DNA from: Populus alba
Taxonomy: Eukaryota > Streptophyta > Magnoliopsida > Malpighiales > Salicaceae
Direction: 5' to 3'
Assembly (NCBI RefSeq): GCF_005239225.2
Contig: NC_133295.1
Coordinates: 10,664,001 to 10,728,000, forward strand
DNA: 64,000 nt
This document shows, in pieces, positions 48,141-60,310 of this stretch (its first letter is position 1; each line of letters starts with the position of its first letter). The notes under the pieces were generated by a model. That model did not search any database. It was not told where the DNA came from and saw nothing but the letters and a program-made list of their open reading frames with translations. A program made the translations under genes and the position numbers.

Positions 48141-48590
48141 ATATCAAAGCCTCGTTCATTGAAAATAGAGAAGTTTTTAAAATATGTCTGAACTTTCAAA
48201 ATTGTCAAAAACATATTTATATCATTACATAGTGTAAGGTTTTTTAATACGAACTCAATAGTGTAAAAATCAGCTTCATCAAAGTAAAGGGTATACTACA
48301 TACACCGCTTGAAGCCATTGCCCTATCAACCACGGGAATCCCATGTGCCTAGAGGAAGAAGACAACTGACATGCACATGTGCCATATTTGAGTAGAGTCG
48401 AGCCACCTAAGCCGAGCCTTTAAGTTGTTTAGCCGAGCTGTGATTCGCGTCGAGTCAAGTTATTAAGCCGTTGACTAAATAATATTTATGGTTTAACCCC
48501 AGTGAACTGATCACCGACATTCAAATTCTGCTGTAGTGTTCCTTGTCAAATTTAACTCTCAAAAGGTGATATAGTCATGCGAAGAATAAA

Positions 48591-51500
48591 ATGACTACAG
48601 AAAATGCACAAACACTCATCCTGAAGTTGACTAAAGACAATTATGATAATTGGTGTCTAAGACTGAAGGCATTTCTTGGCTCACAAGAGTATATAAAGAT
48701 TGTGGAATATGGTTATGATGCACCAAATTCCAAAGAAGTTGAAGATTCTCTATAAGAGGCATATAAGCAAGTCCTCAAAGCCAATAGAAAGAAAGACAAC
48801 AAATCCAAAACCATTATTTATCAAGGTCTCGATGAAGCCACATTTGAGATCATTATTTTCGCAGAAACCTCAAAGGAAATATAGGAGGCTCTCCAACAAA
48901 AATACAAATGTGCTAACAGAATCAAGAAAATTCCTCTATAATCTTTGCGAGGTGAATTTGAATCATTGTAAATGAAGTCCTCATAATCTATTTTTGATTA
49001 TCACACAAGAATTATGGTGATAGTCAATCATATGAGAAGAAATGGAGAAGCCCTCACGGATGCTCGGATTACTGAGAAAATTTTGAGATCCCTAGATTCA
49101 AGATTTGATTATGTTATTGTCGCTATTAAAGAGTATAAAGAAGTGGACAAGTTGACAATGAAGGAGTTTGTAGGTTCTTTACAAGCTTATGAATAAAAGA
49201 TTTTGAAAATAAATGGAGATAAGCAAATAAAGCATTCCTTACAATCAAAATTATCCCTTTAATAAGACAGATACAAACAAAAAGAGACTTCAACAAGTAG
49301 ATATACCACACGAGCAAGAGGTTAACAAGAATAAGAAGGATTTCAATGATTTCAAGGAAAAGGGTTTTGGAATACAAGATATAGAGGTAGAGGTATTAGA
49401 AAGAACACTAGAGGAAGACGGGGACAACAAACATTTACTATTAGAGGAAGAGAAGGCGGTTACAATAACCATGAAAAGAGGAATATCTAGTGTTATAGTT
49501 ACAATCAATTTAGGTATTATAACACTGAATGTTGAAGGAAAGCTCCATCAAAGGTACATGAACAAGCCAATTATACAAACGAAGATATCACTATAAGAGG
49601 ATTGGTTGTATTATTTGTCCAACAAGGGCTAGGTGAGAATCAAAAGAAAGTTTGGTATTTAGATTCTAGAGCCAATAATCAAATATATAGAGAACGAGAT
49701 CTGTTTGGTGATCTAGATGAGACTGTATAAGGACAAGTCATTTTTTAGAGATACCTTAAAAGTTTTGGTAAAAAGTAAAGGGAACATCCCAATCAGGTTG
49801 AAGATTGAATATTATAGTTATATCATATATGTTTACTATATTCCAGCCATTAAACATAACATGTTAAGTGTAGGCCAATTTCTGGAGAAAGGTTATACTC
49901 TCTTTATGAAGGATTGTCATCTTACAAGGACTACAATGAGAGGTTAATTGCCTTTATGAAGATGTTTAGGAATAGAATGTTTCCTCTATATATCTAATAT
50001 GATGTAACAAAGTATTTAAGTGTCATTACCGACAATAAAGAGTGGCTCTGGCACCTATGGCTTGAATATTTGAATTTTACAAGTTTGAAGATGCTAGCAA
50101 GTAAAAAAATGGTCAAAGGTATGCCCTCACATCAATCATTTAGGTGAAATTTGTAAGAGTTGCGTCCTTAGTAAGCACCACAGAGCTAGTTTTGTCAAAA
50201 AGATCAAATGAAAAGCACATAAGTCACTGGATTTAGTGCACACCAATATTTATGGTCCCATAAAACCAATGTTAACTGGATATAATAAGTACTTCTTTAC
50301 TTTCATTAATGATTATAGCATAAAGACATGGGTATATTTTTTTTAAGAGAAAGTCAGAAGTATTTAATTGCTTTAAAAAGTTTAAAGTAACTATTAAAAA
50401 GCAAAGTGGCTATAACATTATAACTTTAAGATCTGATCAAGGTGAAGAATATACATCAAATGACTTTGAAGTTTTTTGTACACAATAAGACATCAAGCAT
50501 CGGACAACATCATCCTATACACCACAACTAAATGGTGTAACTGAGAGAAAGAATCGAACTATTTTTTTACATGGGAAAAAGTCTACTTAAGGCAAAAAAG
50601 TTGCCCAAACAATACTAGGCCAAAGCTATGTCATATACAATGTATCTACTGAATTGCTACTCAACCAGAAGTCTGCAAACTGTCACTCTTAAAAAAGCAT
50701 TGAGTGGTTACAAACCAAGTGTTCATCATCTTCAAGTCTTTGGTTGTGTGGCCTATGCAAAAATCTCATATGCAAGAATGATCAAACTCGATGATAAAAA
50801 TGAGAAATGCATTTGTGTCAGATATGGTGATAAAAGAATGGGATACAAGCTGTATAATTCCATTACAAAGAAGATGATTATAAGTAGAGATGTTATATTT
50901 AAATAAGATAAAACTTGGCAGCATAATAAGGATCAAGAAGAATTCAAATGGATCAGTATTGATTTGATCCCTCAAGATGAAGTGGAAGTGCCAACAATAC
51001 TTACAGAAGGTCTAATAGTACAAGCAAATGAGCCAAAAACTCTAGTGCATAGATTTTTTATATTTAATAGGAGAAACACACCAACATTAAGATCATCATC
51101 ATCACTATCAACATCATCATCATCAGAAGAAGAACCAAGAAGGATGGGAAATCTAGAAGATTATATAATGCCCCTCAAGTTATGGAAGATGCAACTATAT
51201 TTTGTTTCTTTACAGATAGTGACCCATTTAGCTTCAATAAAGCTATTATAGAAGAGAACTAGATAGAAGCACTTGATGAAAAAATATATGGCATTGAAAA
51301 GAATGATACCTAAAAGTTGACTAATATACTAGAAAGCAATTGTTATCAAATTGGTTTATAAGACAAAGAATAATGTAAAAGGTGAAATACAAAGATACAA
51401 AGCAAAATTGGTGGCAAAAGGCTACAAGTAGAGAAAAAACGTTGACTATGGAGAAGTATTTTCTCTTGTAACCTTACTAAAGACAATCAAACTAATGATC

Positions 51501-52704
51501 TCCCTAACTGACAACTTAGATGGAAGATCTATTAATTTAATGTGAAGTCGGCATTTCTAAATGGCTTCCTAAAAAAGGACATCTATGTTGAATAACCATT
51601 TGAATATGTTGAAACCGATAATGAAAGCAAAGTATACAAGTTAAAGAAAACCTTTTATGGTTTGAAGCAAGCTTTGCATGCTTGAAATACCAGAATTGAC
51701 AAGTATTTTCAAGAAAATGAATTTGAAAAATATCCATATGAACATACAATGTATATAAAGAAAGAAGATGATGGAAGCATACTATTTACGTGCTTATATG
51801 TTGATGATCTAATTTTTACAAGCAACAATCCTACCATGTTTGAGGATTTCAAGAAAAGCATGGTGCAAAAGTTTAAAATGATAGACATTAATCTAATGAC
51901 ATGCTTTCTTGGCCTAGAAGTAATATAGAAAGAATAGGGGATTCTTGTATCCCAAAGCAGTTATGCTAAAGATATTCTTGAAAAGTTTAAGATGAAAAGC
52001 TGCATTTCGATATCAACTCTAGTTGAAAATGGATTAGAATTGAGGAAGAGTAAAGTAGGAAATATTGATCCAACCTACTTTAAAAACTTGGTGGGAAGCA
52101 TGTGATACTTGACATGTATTAAATTGGATATACTTTATGGAATGGACTTATCGACAAATATATAGAGACACTATATCAGTCACACTTGAATGTAGCCTAG
52201 AGAATTCTTCGCTACATCAAAGGAATAATGAATGAAGGTATGTTTTATACTTCAAGTAAAAATTTCATTTTTGTTGGATACTTAAATATTGATTGAGGAA
52301 GAGACCTGGATAAAAGCAAAAGCATAACAAGATTTATCCTTTTTATATGAGATACATCTTCATATGGTCATCCAAGAAACAATCAATAATAACGTTATCA
52401 AGTTGTGAAGCTGGGTATGTTACTGCCAACTCAGTTGTATACCATTTAATATGGTTAAGGAATATGATGAAGAATTTGAGATTTCCTTAAGAAAATCCTA
52501 CATAGATTTATATTGGTAATCGATCGATGATTGCATTACAAAAAAAAACCTAGTGTATCATGAAAGAAGTAAATACATTGATACATGTTATCACTTTATC
52601 AGAGAGCATGTGAAGAACAAAGAAGTTGAACTGATATCTTACAAAACAAATGATCAAGTTACAAATATCTTTACAAATCCATTAAAGGGAGAGGCATTTA
52701 TTTG
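48591..52704 (+). pseudogene. Copia gag-pol relic
   Basis: Starts at an ATG (TTENAQTLILKLTKDNYDNW, the UBN2/gag start of copia polyproteins). Further pieces: gag body about 49014-49196 (DARITEKILRSLDSRFDYVI), integrase core near 50220-50570 (HTNIYGPIKP, SSYTPQLNGVTERKNRTI), RT near 51535-51960 with FNVKSAFLNG and the catalytic YVDD at 51797-51808, and the RNase H tail ending near 52704 (DQVTNIFTNPLKGEAF). The zinc knuckle is not clear. Numerous in-frame stops interrupt all domains, so no functional polyprotein can be made. Confidence 0.88.
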
Positions 52705-52757
52705 ATAAAAGTTCATGCTTGTAATGACATCCTTCGATTGAGTTTAAAGGGAAAATT

Positions 52758-53075
52758 TGTTGTAGTAAACTCAGTTCAGAAGGTCAAAGATGGCAGGCAC
52801 TAACCATTGATTGGCAACCACTGACCGCTTTTACACTGCCATCTATCATTATCGTTCACACATGAAACTGTGATTTTTCATGCTTTTATTCTATGTATAA
52901 ATAGATAGCTACGTTTATGTTATTGAGTGTGAGAAATACAAGAAAGAAACACTAGAGAAAAAGAGATGGTGAGAGTTTGTAATTTTATATAAGCTTGTTG
53001 TTTATGAAATAAAACATTTTGTTTTATATCCCTTTAGTGTTTCTAAACCACCACTAATGGTCCCTCCCACTAGCA
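52758..53075 (+). repeat. 3' LTR of copia element 1
   Basis: 318 bp, TGTTGTAGTAAACTCAG to CTAGCA. It contains a probable promoter/leader region (ctatgtataaatagatagct) and a polyadenylation-like tgaaataaaac, both also visible in the left LTR. Confidence 0.85.
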
Positions 53076-53080
53076 ATTCA

Positions 53081-54049
53081 AGCATGCATGTTAGAAGATC
53101 TGACAATAAAATCTAGTCTGGAACCTTACAAGAAAAGGAATAAAAATGTTGCTGCAGAATTAAATATATACTTTCACCTCTTCATAATTGAATTTAACCA
53201 GCTTCCTGCTGTAAGACAACTAGATGATTAGGGATATCTTCTACTATACATAAAGGGTTTCATTGATCCGAAGAAAGCAAGGATGATGCTCGATATATAT
53301 CAATTAGCTTGGTGCTAAATTTCCAAGGGAAAGAGTTAAGTAAGCCTTCTCATAACAAACATTACCAAGAAAATGATCCAAGCCCACAAAGCTAATTGCG
53401 CCTTTGAGTTGAGCCTACCTTTCTTTCTTTTGTTTTTTTTTTTCCGTGTAAACAAAGAAAAAACCCGTGCTAGATTTTGCATCATGGTTCAGATAAGTTT
53501 CTGTAGGTTTTTTGCTAGATCCATCAGCACCTTCGGTGGCTATAAATCATGTTCTCTCCATTTCTACAACCATAAAGCAAAATGCAAGGATAACCACGTG
53601 AATTTCAGCTAAAATTGACACTTTCTGATCTTCCTTGCAAAGACTTGTTTGAACCCATAAAATTATGAGATAGAATCTTGTTATTGCTAACAATATTGCA
53701 ACCACAGAATATTCAAGATATGATGAGCTTCTGGGAAAAAAATAATCATATAGATCAAGTTGTGGTAAACTATAACTCCGAGCAAAATCTATATCTAAAG
53801 TTTGCAGGATATAAACCAAAAGCAATCCTACAAAAGAATCATCTTCATATATGCAAGACAAGGTGGTTTGCTACGAGGAAAGGACAATACACGTACAAAA
53901 TAAAGAAGAAACAGATACACAATGGTTCTTCAACATTACAAGTAAAATTGTGAGCAACTTGTTTATGTTATAATCAACGTTGTTGAACAACCATCTCCTG
54001 ACCAATAAAGTCATCTTTTGTATACAAATATGAATTTCATTTAACATAC
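53081..54049. other. Intergenic, no gene supported
   Basis: Short frames on both strands (53547-53861 minus, 53678-53953 plus) have no recognisable family. This flanks the partial armadillo copy. Confidence 0.4.
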
Positions 54050-54310
54050 ATCACAGCAACACTTACAATGATGAATTTTTTTTTGTTGTAAATCAATGGC
54101 ATTCATTATGTTGCCAACGACTGTCTATGGGATGAGCTTCAGCAAAACAAGAGAAGTGTGATCGTGGTTGTTCATCTACAGAAGATGATGCCCTCTCAAG
54201 AGCATTCAAAGTCCACACTTGCTCAAGAGCCTTGCTATTCCCAACCTTTATTGTTAGGTAGCATAATAATACAAGTCCATTCATTTGAGCCTGATCACCA
54301 ATCAATAATC
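54050..54310 (-). pseudogene. Partial duplicate of the ARO-like 3' end
   Basis: The minus strand reads GDQAQMNGLVLLCYLTIKVG and NSKALEQVWTLNALE, clearly homologous to DQAQLQGLVLLCYLALNAGN NKALEQARTLNALE of the armadillo pseudogene at 57889-59410. The similarity also covers the flank downstream of the gene (cagcaacacttacaatgatgaat versus caacacttacaaggatgagt near 57938). Homology stops abruptly near 54300. Deletions and stops follow. Confidence 0.85.
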
Positions 54311-54421
54311 AAATAGGCTAAAACTTTTAAAAAATATGGTAAACCACTTCTCCAAATTGAATCTATTCAAATGGAAAAGTAAAGGATCAGAGACCATGCC
54401 ATTACCAACAGAATAGTATGT

Positions 54422-54654
54422 TGTTACCATATATAATCTTAGGAATTTATACAATCTAGGACTCTATGATATTAGATATAAAGATTATCTTATCATGTAT
54501 GGATGTTGATTTTAAGGAAGCATTTGACTCATTGTATAGCAAAACCTTCTATGTATAGAGAAACAGAAAGGGAATAAAAAGACAGCAAAAGAGAAACAGC
54601 TGGAAGGTTTTTCAAAAACTCTCTTGGTATTCTTGATTTCTGAGTATATTTTCA
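54422..54654 (+). repeat. 5' LTR of copia element 2
   Basis: Shares most of its sequence with 57217-57450, including ggtttttcaaaaactctctt and ggtattcttg. Near-equal length and moderate divergence suggest an intermediate age. Confidence 0.88.
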
Positions 54655-54990
54655 TGGTATTAGAGCTAATTCTGAATCATTGCTTGCCTTTGTCTTGACT
54701 TCCCTCTAGTTCATGTTGCTGCATCTGTTGCCTTACTCATCTTCAATTACTCTCGATGGAGATTGTGCAGGCAAGAGAGATGGAGCGGCTTTTGCATCCT
54801 GACTTCCCTGTTTTTTGTTATTCCTAGTTTGATTTTCATCCTTAGCAACTCTTATTTTGTTCTTGGCTTGTATTTAATTCTCAACATATTCAAATCTGAT
54901 TCTTGATTTGGGTTTGCATCTTGGCACAGTTTGTTTTGAGTTTCTGGTGCATAATCTTCTATTGGATTTCTTCTCTTTTTCAGCTTTATC

Positions 54991-57208
54991 ATGTCTTTCA
55001 ATAAAATAGACTCATTCCATGTTTTTTTTAATGGGAAAAATTATTTTACTTGGGAGTTTCAATTTTAATTATTCATCAAAGAAAAAGAACTATGGAGTCA
55101 TATTAATAGGAATAATCTCGCACCTACAGATGTTGATGCTTTATCTAGATGCGAAATCATGGATGCTCGGATTATGACCTGGATCTATAACTCATTAGAA
55201 ACTCACCTTGTTCTCAATCTGAGGCCTTATAAATTTGATGTTACTTTGTGGAATTATCTAAATAAGGTTTCCAATCAAGACAACACAGCTCGACGTTTTC
55301 AATTGGAGTATGAGATGACTAACTTCACATAATGAAGTCTCTCCATTGAGGAATACTTTTATGGTTTTCAAAATCTTTAGGCTAATTATTCAGATATTGT
55401 TTATGATAATATTCCTACTGCAGCTTTCTCTGTTGTTCAAGCAATGCATGAAACAAATAAGAGAGATCAATTCTTGATGAAGCTCCGTTCTGATTATGAA
55501 ACTACATGTTCTAATCTGATGAATTGTCATCATGTACCATCTCTGGATACCTGTTTGAGTGAAGTTATTCATGAGGAGCAGTGTATTGTAACTCAGGTTG
55601 TTATGGAACATAGGAAAAATGTTAGTACACTTGTTTATATAGCTAATTCAGCACAAGGAAGAAATAAGGGTAGAGATATGCATGTTGTCTAATGCTTTAG
55701 TTGTAAAGCTTTTAGTCATATTGCTCGGAATTGCCCCTAAAAAGTCCTGCAATTATTGCAAGAAACATGGTCATATCATCTCTCTCCTTATCCCATTTGA
55801 CCTGAAAAGAAGTAAGGAATTACTTATCATACCTTTATTAGTGCCTCTAGTTTTGTTGTATTGCCTATTGCCTCACATGTTGTTCCTATAGCAAACCCGA
55901 ATACACTCACTCCTGAAATGGTATAACATATAATCATTTCTACTTTTTATGCTTTTGGGTCCTCAAGTAATCATAAATTTCATTTTAAGCCATGGTAAGC
56001 TATAGTACTTGGACTTCAGTGCCTCTAACCACATGACCAATATTGTTGTTCCTATTTCCAATATCAGAAATTATGATGGAAATCTGAAAATTAATATTAT
56101 TGATGGTAGTTCTCTACTTATCAGTGTTGTTGGTGATAGGCTTGGTTTGAGAAGTTTCGTAGTACACTTTTTTCTTTTAGTTTTACACAAAGTCAGTATA
56201 ATCCTTCTCTCTTCTTTCACACATCTGCGTCGGGTATAATCCTTCTCTTGGTTTATATGGATGATATTATCATTGCTGGCACTGACTATGGTTTGATTAC
56301 TAAGCTTCAGCAATAATTACATAGAACTTTCCATATGAAAGATCTTGGTCATCTCACATACTTCTTAGGATTTGAAGTTCATCATCGACCAAATGGTATT
56401 TTCATGAACCAACATAAGCATATTCAAGATCCTATCACTTTGACTAGTTTAGAGGACACTTCTTCTGTTGATATTTCTATGAAAGTAAATGTTAAATACA
56501 AGAAAGATGAAAGGACCTGCTAGATGATCATACTCTCTATAAGAGCCTGGTTGGAAGTCTTATCTATTTGACCACTACGCAACCTGATACATCCTATGTT
56601 GGTCATTAGGTTAGTCAGTTTATGTCTTCTCCTCGGCATCTCTATCTTATTGCAATACGATGTGTCATCCGATATCTTCGAGGTCCACCTACTCGTGGGT
56701 TGTTCTTTCCTATCGGCTCCTCTCTTTAACTTATTGCCTATAATGATGTTGATTGGGCTGGGTGTTCGGATACACATCGATCTACTACGACTTGGTTTAT
56801 ATTTTTAGGTAATGCCTTAATTTCTTGAAAATATAAGAAATGAGATCGTGTTTCTAAATCCTCTACTGAGGTTGATTATCGTGTTATATCTACTACTTGT
56901 TCTAAAATTGTATAGTTACGCGGTCTTCTTGAGGAGCTTGGGTTTTCTCATACCACTTCTACCTCATTTCATGCTGATAACGCTAGTGTTATTCAGATTG
57001 CCACCAATCTCATTTTCTATTAACGCACCAAACATATTGAGGTTGATTGTCATTTTATTCTCGACACCTCGGAAAATTGGGTGATATCTCTTCCTCGCAT
57101 ATCTTCTGATTTTTAAGTAACTGATGTCTTCACCAAATATATGCCTTGATAGTGGCATCAATTTCTTGTTGGCAAATTGCTGCTAGCTAACTTACAAGCA
57201 TCAATTTA
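54991..57208 (+). pseudogene. Copia gag-pol relic with integrase/RT deletion
   Basis: Gag starts at an ATG at 54991 (SFNKIDSFHVFFNGKNYFTW) and continues to a CCHC knuckle (CNYCKKHGH, with a broken first knuckle CFSCKAFSHIARNC before it) near 55690-55775. After a short protease-like piece (FSASNHMTNI, 56012-56041) the sequence passes near 56130-56165 directly to the RT C-terminal half (SFTQSQYNPS region, then LVYMDDIIIAGTD with MDD in place of VDD, then FHMKDLGHLTYFLGFEVHHR). RNase H and the conserved C-terminus follow to about 57208. Integrase and the front of RT are missing. Stops and frame changes are present. Confidence 0.85.
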
Positions 57209-57216
57209 AAAACGGA

Positions 57217-57450
57217 TGTTACCATATATAATCTTAAGAATTTATACAATTTAGAACTCTGTAATATTAACTATAAAGATTATCTTACCATGTATAGATG
57301 CTGATTTTATGGAATCAGTTAGACTCCTTGTATAGCAAAACCATTTATACATAGGGCAATACAGGGGGAATAAAAAGACAACAAAAGAGAAACGGCTAGA
57401 AGGTTTTTCAAAAACTCTCTTGGTATTCTTGGTTTTTGAGTATATTGACA
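57217..57450 (+). repeat. 3' LTR of copia element 2
   Basis: Partner of the LTR at 54422-54654; ends TGAGTATATTGACA. Confidence 0.88.
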
Positions 57451-57888
57451 TATACATCCTCGTGAAGTGTTTGGATTGATGCAAATGGTTACAACAATGG
57501 AACAATAATCCAACAGCGATCTCAAATAGAGGCAGAAACTACAGAAGTTAAAATCACTAAGCACATGATGTGATCATGTCTTAAAGAAAGAAATAAACAT
57601 CAAGGTAGAAATTTTTAAGAACATGGAAACCATAATTCTGAAGAAATTCAGTTGATGGTTGTTTACCACAAGCTTATTAAATTGCAAGCTATAAACCAAA
57701 CCAACCCTGATGCAGGGTATCTTTAGAGCTTCAAGGTTGAATATAGATGTATAAACTGTAGAACAAACAAAAAACTTGACAATAATTAACAGTAAAGCTA
57801 GAAAACCTAGTTTAGTTAGGTGGAACTGAAATCTGATACATTTCTCAAGCATGCACTGAATCTAGCTCAACAATCATATCCTAATAAA

Positions 57889-59410
57889 CTAAGTTTTCAT
57901 CAAATGACTATAAGAATCTAGTCTAATGTACATTACAACACTTACAAGGATGAGTTGTTTTGGCAACAATGGTAATAATAATGCTAGAGACTGTCTATTG
58001 AGAGTAGCTCCAGCATGATAAAGAATGAGGTGGTGTATGGCATTGGCAATCAAGTCCTTCAATTTAGGATGTTGAGCTAAAACAAATCGAGCGGTCCCCT
58101 CAAGAGCATTCAAAGTGCGTGCTTGCTCAAGAGCCTTATTATTCCCAGCATTCAATGCAAGGTAGCATAATAATACAAGTCCCTGTAGTTGAGCCTGATC
58201 TCTAGACCGTAGTAATTTCGTTAAAGAGGGAACCCCATCAAATTCTATAATTGCTTTTGAATGCTCTGAACAATTGAAATTTTCTGGACATGCGAACTTG
58301 CCCAAGGCCATTGCAGCTTCTGTAGCGATATCCACATTCCTATTCCCAAGATGAGAAACTAAAGGCCTTATTATTCAAGTCTCCCTTGTAGGAAATGTTC
58401 AAGCTAAGCAACCAATAGACCTAATAACAGGAATCTGCAACTTTGGATCATTTTCTTCTTGAATCACTCTTAAAAGCAGATCCAAAACTGCCTTTGCACC
58501 AAGCAAATTAGTCTTAAAAGCTGCATGTCTAAGATCAACATTGGACCCTGCCACCGCCGTGATCTCTATAATGATCATCCGACAATTAAATTGCATCTCC
58601 CCTGTTTCCCTCTCAACAATCTTTGTCAAACAAAGTAAACCTTTCATCTCCGTAATCTTCCTACTTAGAAAAATTCCTTTTTGACAGTTTCTACAATGCC
58701 TCAACACAACTAACCTTAACCTTAAGCTTAAACTGCACCTTTAGTGTCTCCATTTTCCTCTCCTTCTTATTATGTGAACCACCGTGGCTACTACTTTCTA
58801 AATTATGATTAACTTTAATATCCCTATAAGCTAATTGTTTATTCATTTTGACAAATGAGGAAATACTAGTTTTAACAGGATTATCATTCACTACTTACAA
58901 ATCCAAATGATTAGACATCAATGGTCTTGTCACATTCAATCTCATAACCTCCTTATGTGCATTATCATCCAAATATGTCGTTCTCACCACCAAATTGGCT
59001 ACCGAAATCTGAACCTTCAATGGTGAATCCCCTAAAACCCCAACAATCATCGAAGTCCCAAGCGCATCAACAATCAACCTGACTCTATGTTTATCATTAG
59101 CAATATTAAAAAGTTCAATGGCAGCAGCAATTGGTGCCTCTACAGAAGCACCTTCCTTAAGCAACTTTAACAAAAGAAAAATCCCACCTTCTTCAACAAT
59201 CATCTTCTTATTCCTATCATTATCACGTGCTAACCAAGCAAATTGATTGACGACAATAACACGATCCTTAACTTGACCCATTTGAACAACATAAATAAAA
59301 GACCAGACCCAAGCAAGAATGGGATCATTACTAGCAAATAGAGGCCAAGACAAATGAGCACCACCATCAGGCTCAAAAATCAAAAGCAACCATTTCATAT
59401 ATATCACCAA
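57889..59410 (-). pseudogene. ARO-type armadillo-repeat protein pseudogene
   Basis: Intronless decayed copy of a plant Armadillo-Repeat-Only (ARO1-4) gene, a family acting in polar tip growth. Segments in order on the minus strand: ASNDPILAWVW, WLARDNDRNKKMIVEEGGIF LLLKLLKEG, VQISVANLVV, VKFKLKVS-type linker (58891-58691), GEMQFNCRMIIIEITAVAG, SIGCLA*TFPTRET*IIRPL, EAAMALGKFACPENFNCSEH and LVLLCYLALNAG. Breaks: TAA 58895-58897, TAG 58691-58693, a frame change near 58680, TGA 58399-58401 and TGA 58375-58377. The last two fall where ARO proteins have Arg, fitting CGA to TGA decay. About 200 N-terminal residues found in ARO proteins are absent upstream of 59410, so it is also 5'-truncated. Confidence 0.85.
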
Positions 59411-60184
59411 TAAAAGACTCTAAAAGATTGGAAACCTTTTGAAAATCAGTAGTTATAATGATAGAAAACACTAGACGAAGTACCCCTACTATATTTCTAA
59501 TGACCACTAGCCAGATAAAAAGGCTCAAATACTCGTAAGGCTTAAATTTAAGTCATTAAAAGGTAAAAGGGTAAGGTCTGACAATTATACCAGACCCAAG
59601 AGTCTTGGGTCTGACAGTCATGTTGACCTAAGCGACTTGGATCTAGAAATCATGATAGACACAAGAAAATAACAAAAAATGAGAGTGAGAGAACAATTAT
59701 GCACTTTAGTTGTTAGGAGAGAGATAAAAAAAAAAAAAAAAACACAAATAATCGATCACCGGCATCAATTCAACCATAACATGTATACATGTGTCGCACC
59801 ATGTGGAGGAAGGGATGGTTGCACTTCTAGTGAGATGACAAATAGCTAGATTTTTCCATCAGAAAATGTCTCACACGCCACCTTAATGGAGTGGGTGCTA
59901 TCAACTTGCTAAGGCGTGTTGAACACACACCAATAGCTTTTCAACTACAAAATAAAAAATACAACATGAAAATACTAGTACACCTCTCATGGTCCTCTTA
60001 ATTACACAACATACCTATATAATTTCACTATCACAATGAAATCCCCACCTCATTTAGCTTTCTTTATAATGTTTTTACTTAACCTTAGTTGAATCATCCA
60101 TTCGATCTTTTAACAAGCTAATTAGATATGCAGAGTGGGCAAAATCATGTTAGTACGAGAATTAACATGAATTTGGGCCTCTTA
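59411..60184. other. Intergenic, no gene supported
   Basis: Moderate-composition flank upstream of the ARO pseudogene. A small inverted phrase, cagacccaagag-tcttgggtctg, lies at about 59602-59624. No coding frame. Confidence 0.45.
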
Positions 60185-60310
60185 GTTGCAAACAAAATAT
60201 GCTTTTCAAAAACTTATTTTTTTCATTTTAAATTATTTTTTATATTTTTAAATCAATTATAAAAAAAATACTTTAAAAAATAACTGTTATTACAATATCA
60301 CATATTATCT
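60185..60310. repeat. AT-rich dispersed element, short copy
   Basis: Contains ttttttcattttaaattatt, tttaaatcaattataaaaaa and atactttaaaaaataactgt in family order; shorter than the 200-bp copies. Confidence 0.6.

Larger units (their letters stand above)
47925..53075 (+). mobile_element. Ty1/copia LTR retrotransposon, full-length, decayed
   Basis: A 5.15-kb element flanked by identical 5-bp target duplications ATTCA (47920-47924 and 53076-53080). LTRs begin TGTTG(C/T)AGTAAACTCA. A PBS-like TGG(at)ATCAAAGCC follows the left LTR (from about 48138) and a purine-rich aaagggaaaa precedes the right LTR. The gag-pol order (gag, integrase, RT, RNase H) is that of Ty1/copia. It is inactive: many stops and frame changes. 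Confidence 0.92.
54422..57450 (+). mobile_element. Copia element 2, internally deleted
   Basis: A 3.03-kb LTR element inserted between the two ARO-like pieces. LTRs 54422-54654 (233 bp) and 57217-57450 (234 bp) both begin TGTTACCATATATAATCTTA and end near TGAGTATATT..CA. The PBS TGGTATTAGAGC starts at 54655, directly after the LTR. Flanking 5-mers are TATGT and TATAC, only partly matching. The interior carries gag with a zinc knuckle, then jumps straight to the back half of RT and RNase H. Confidence 0.9.
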
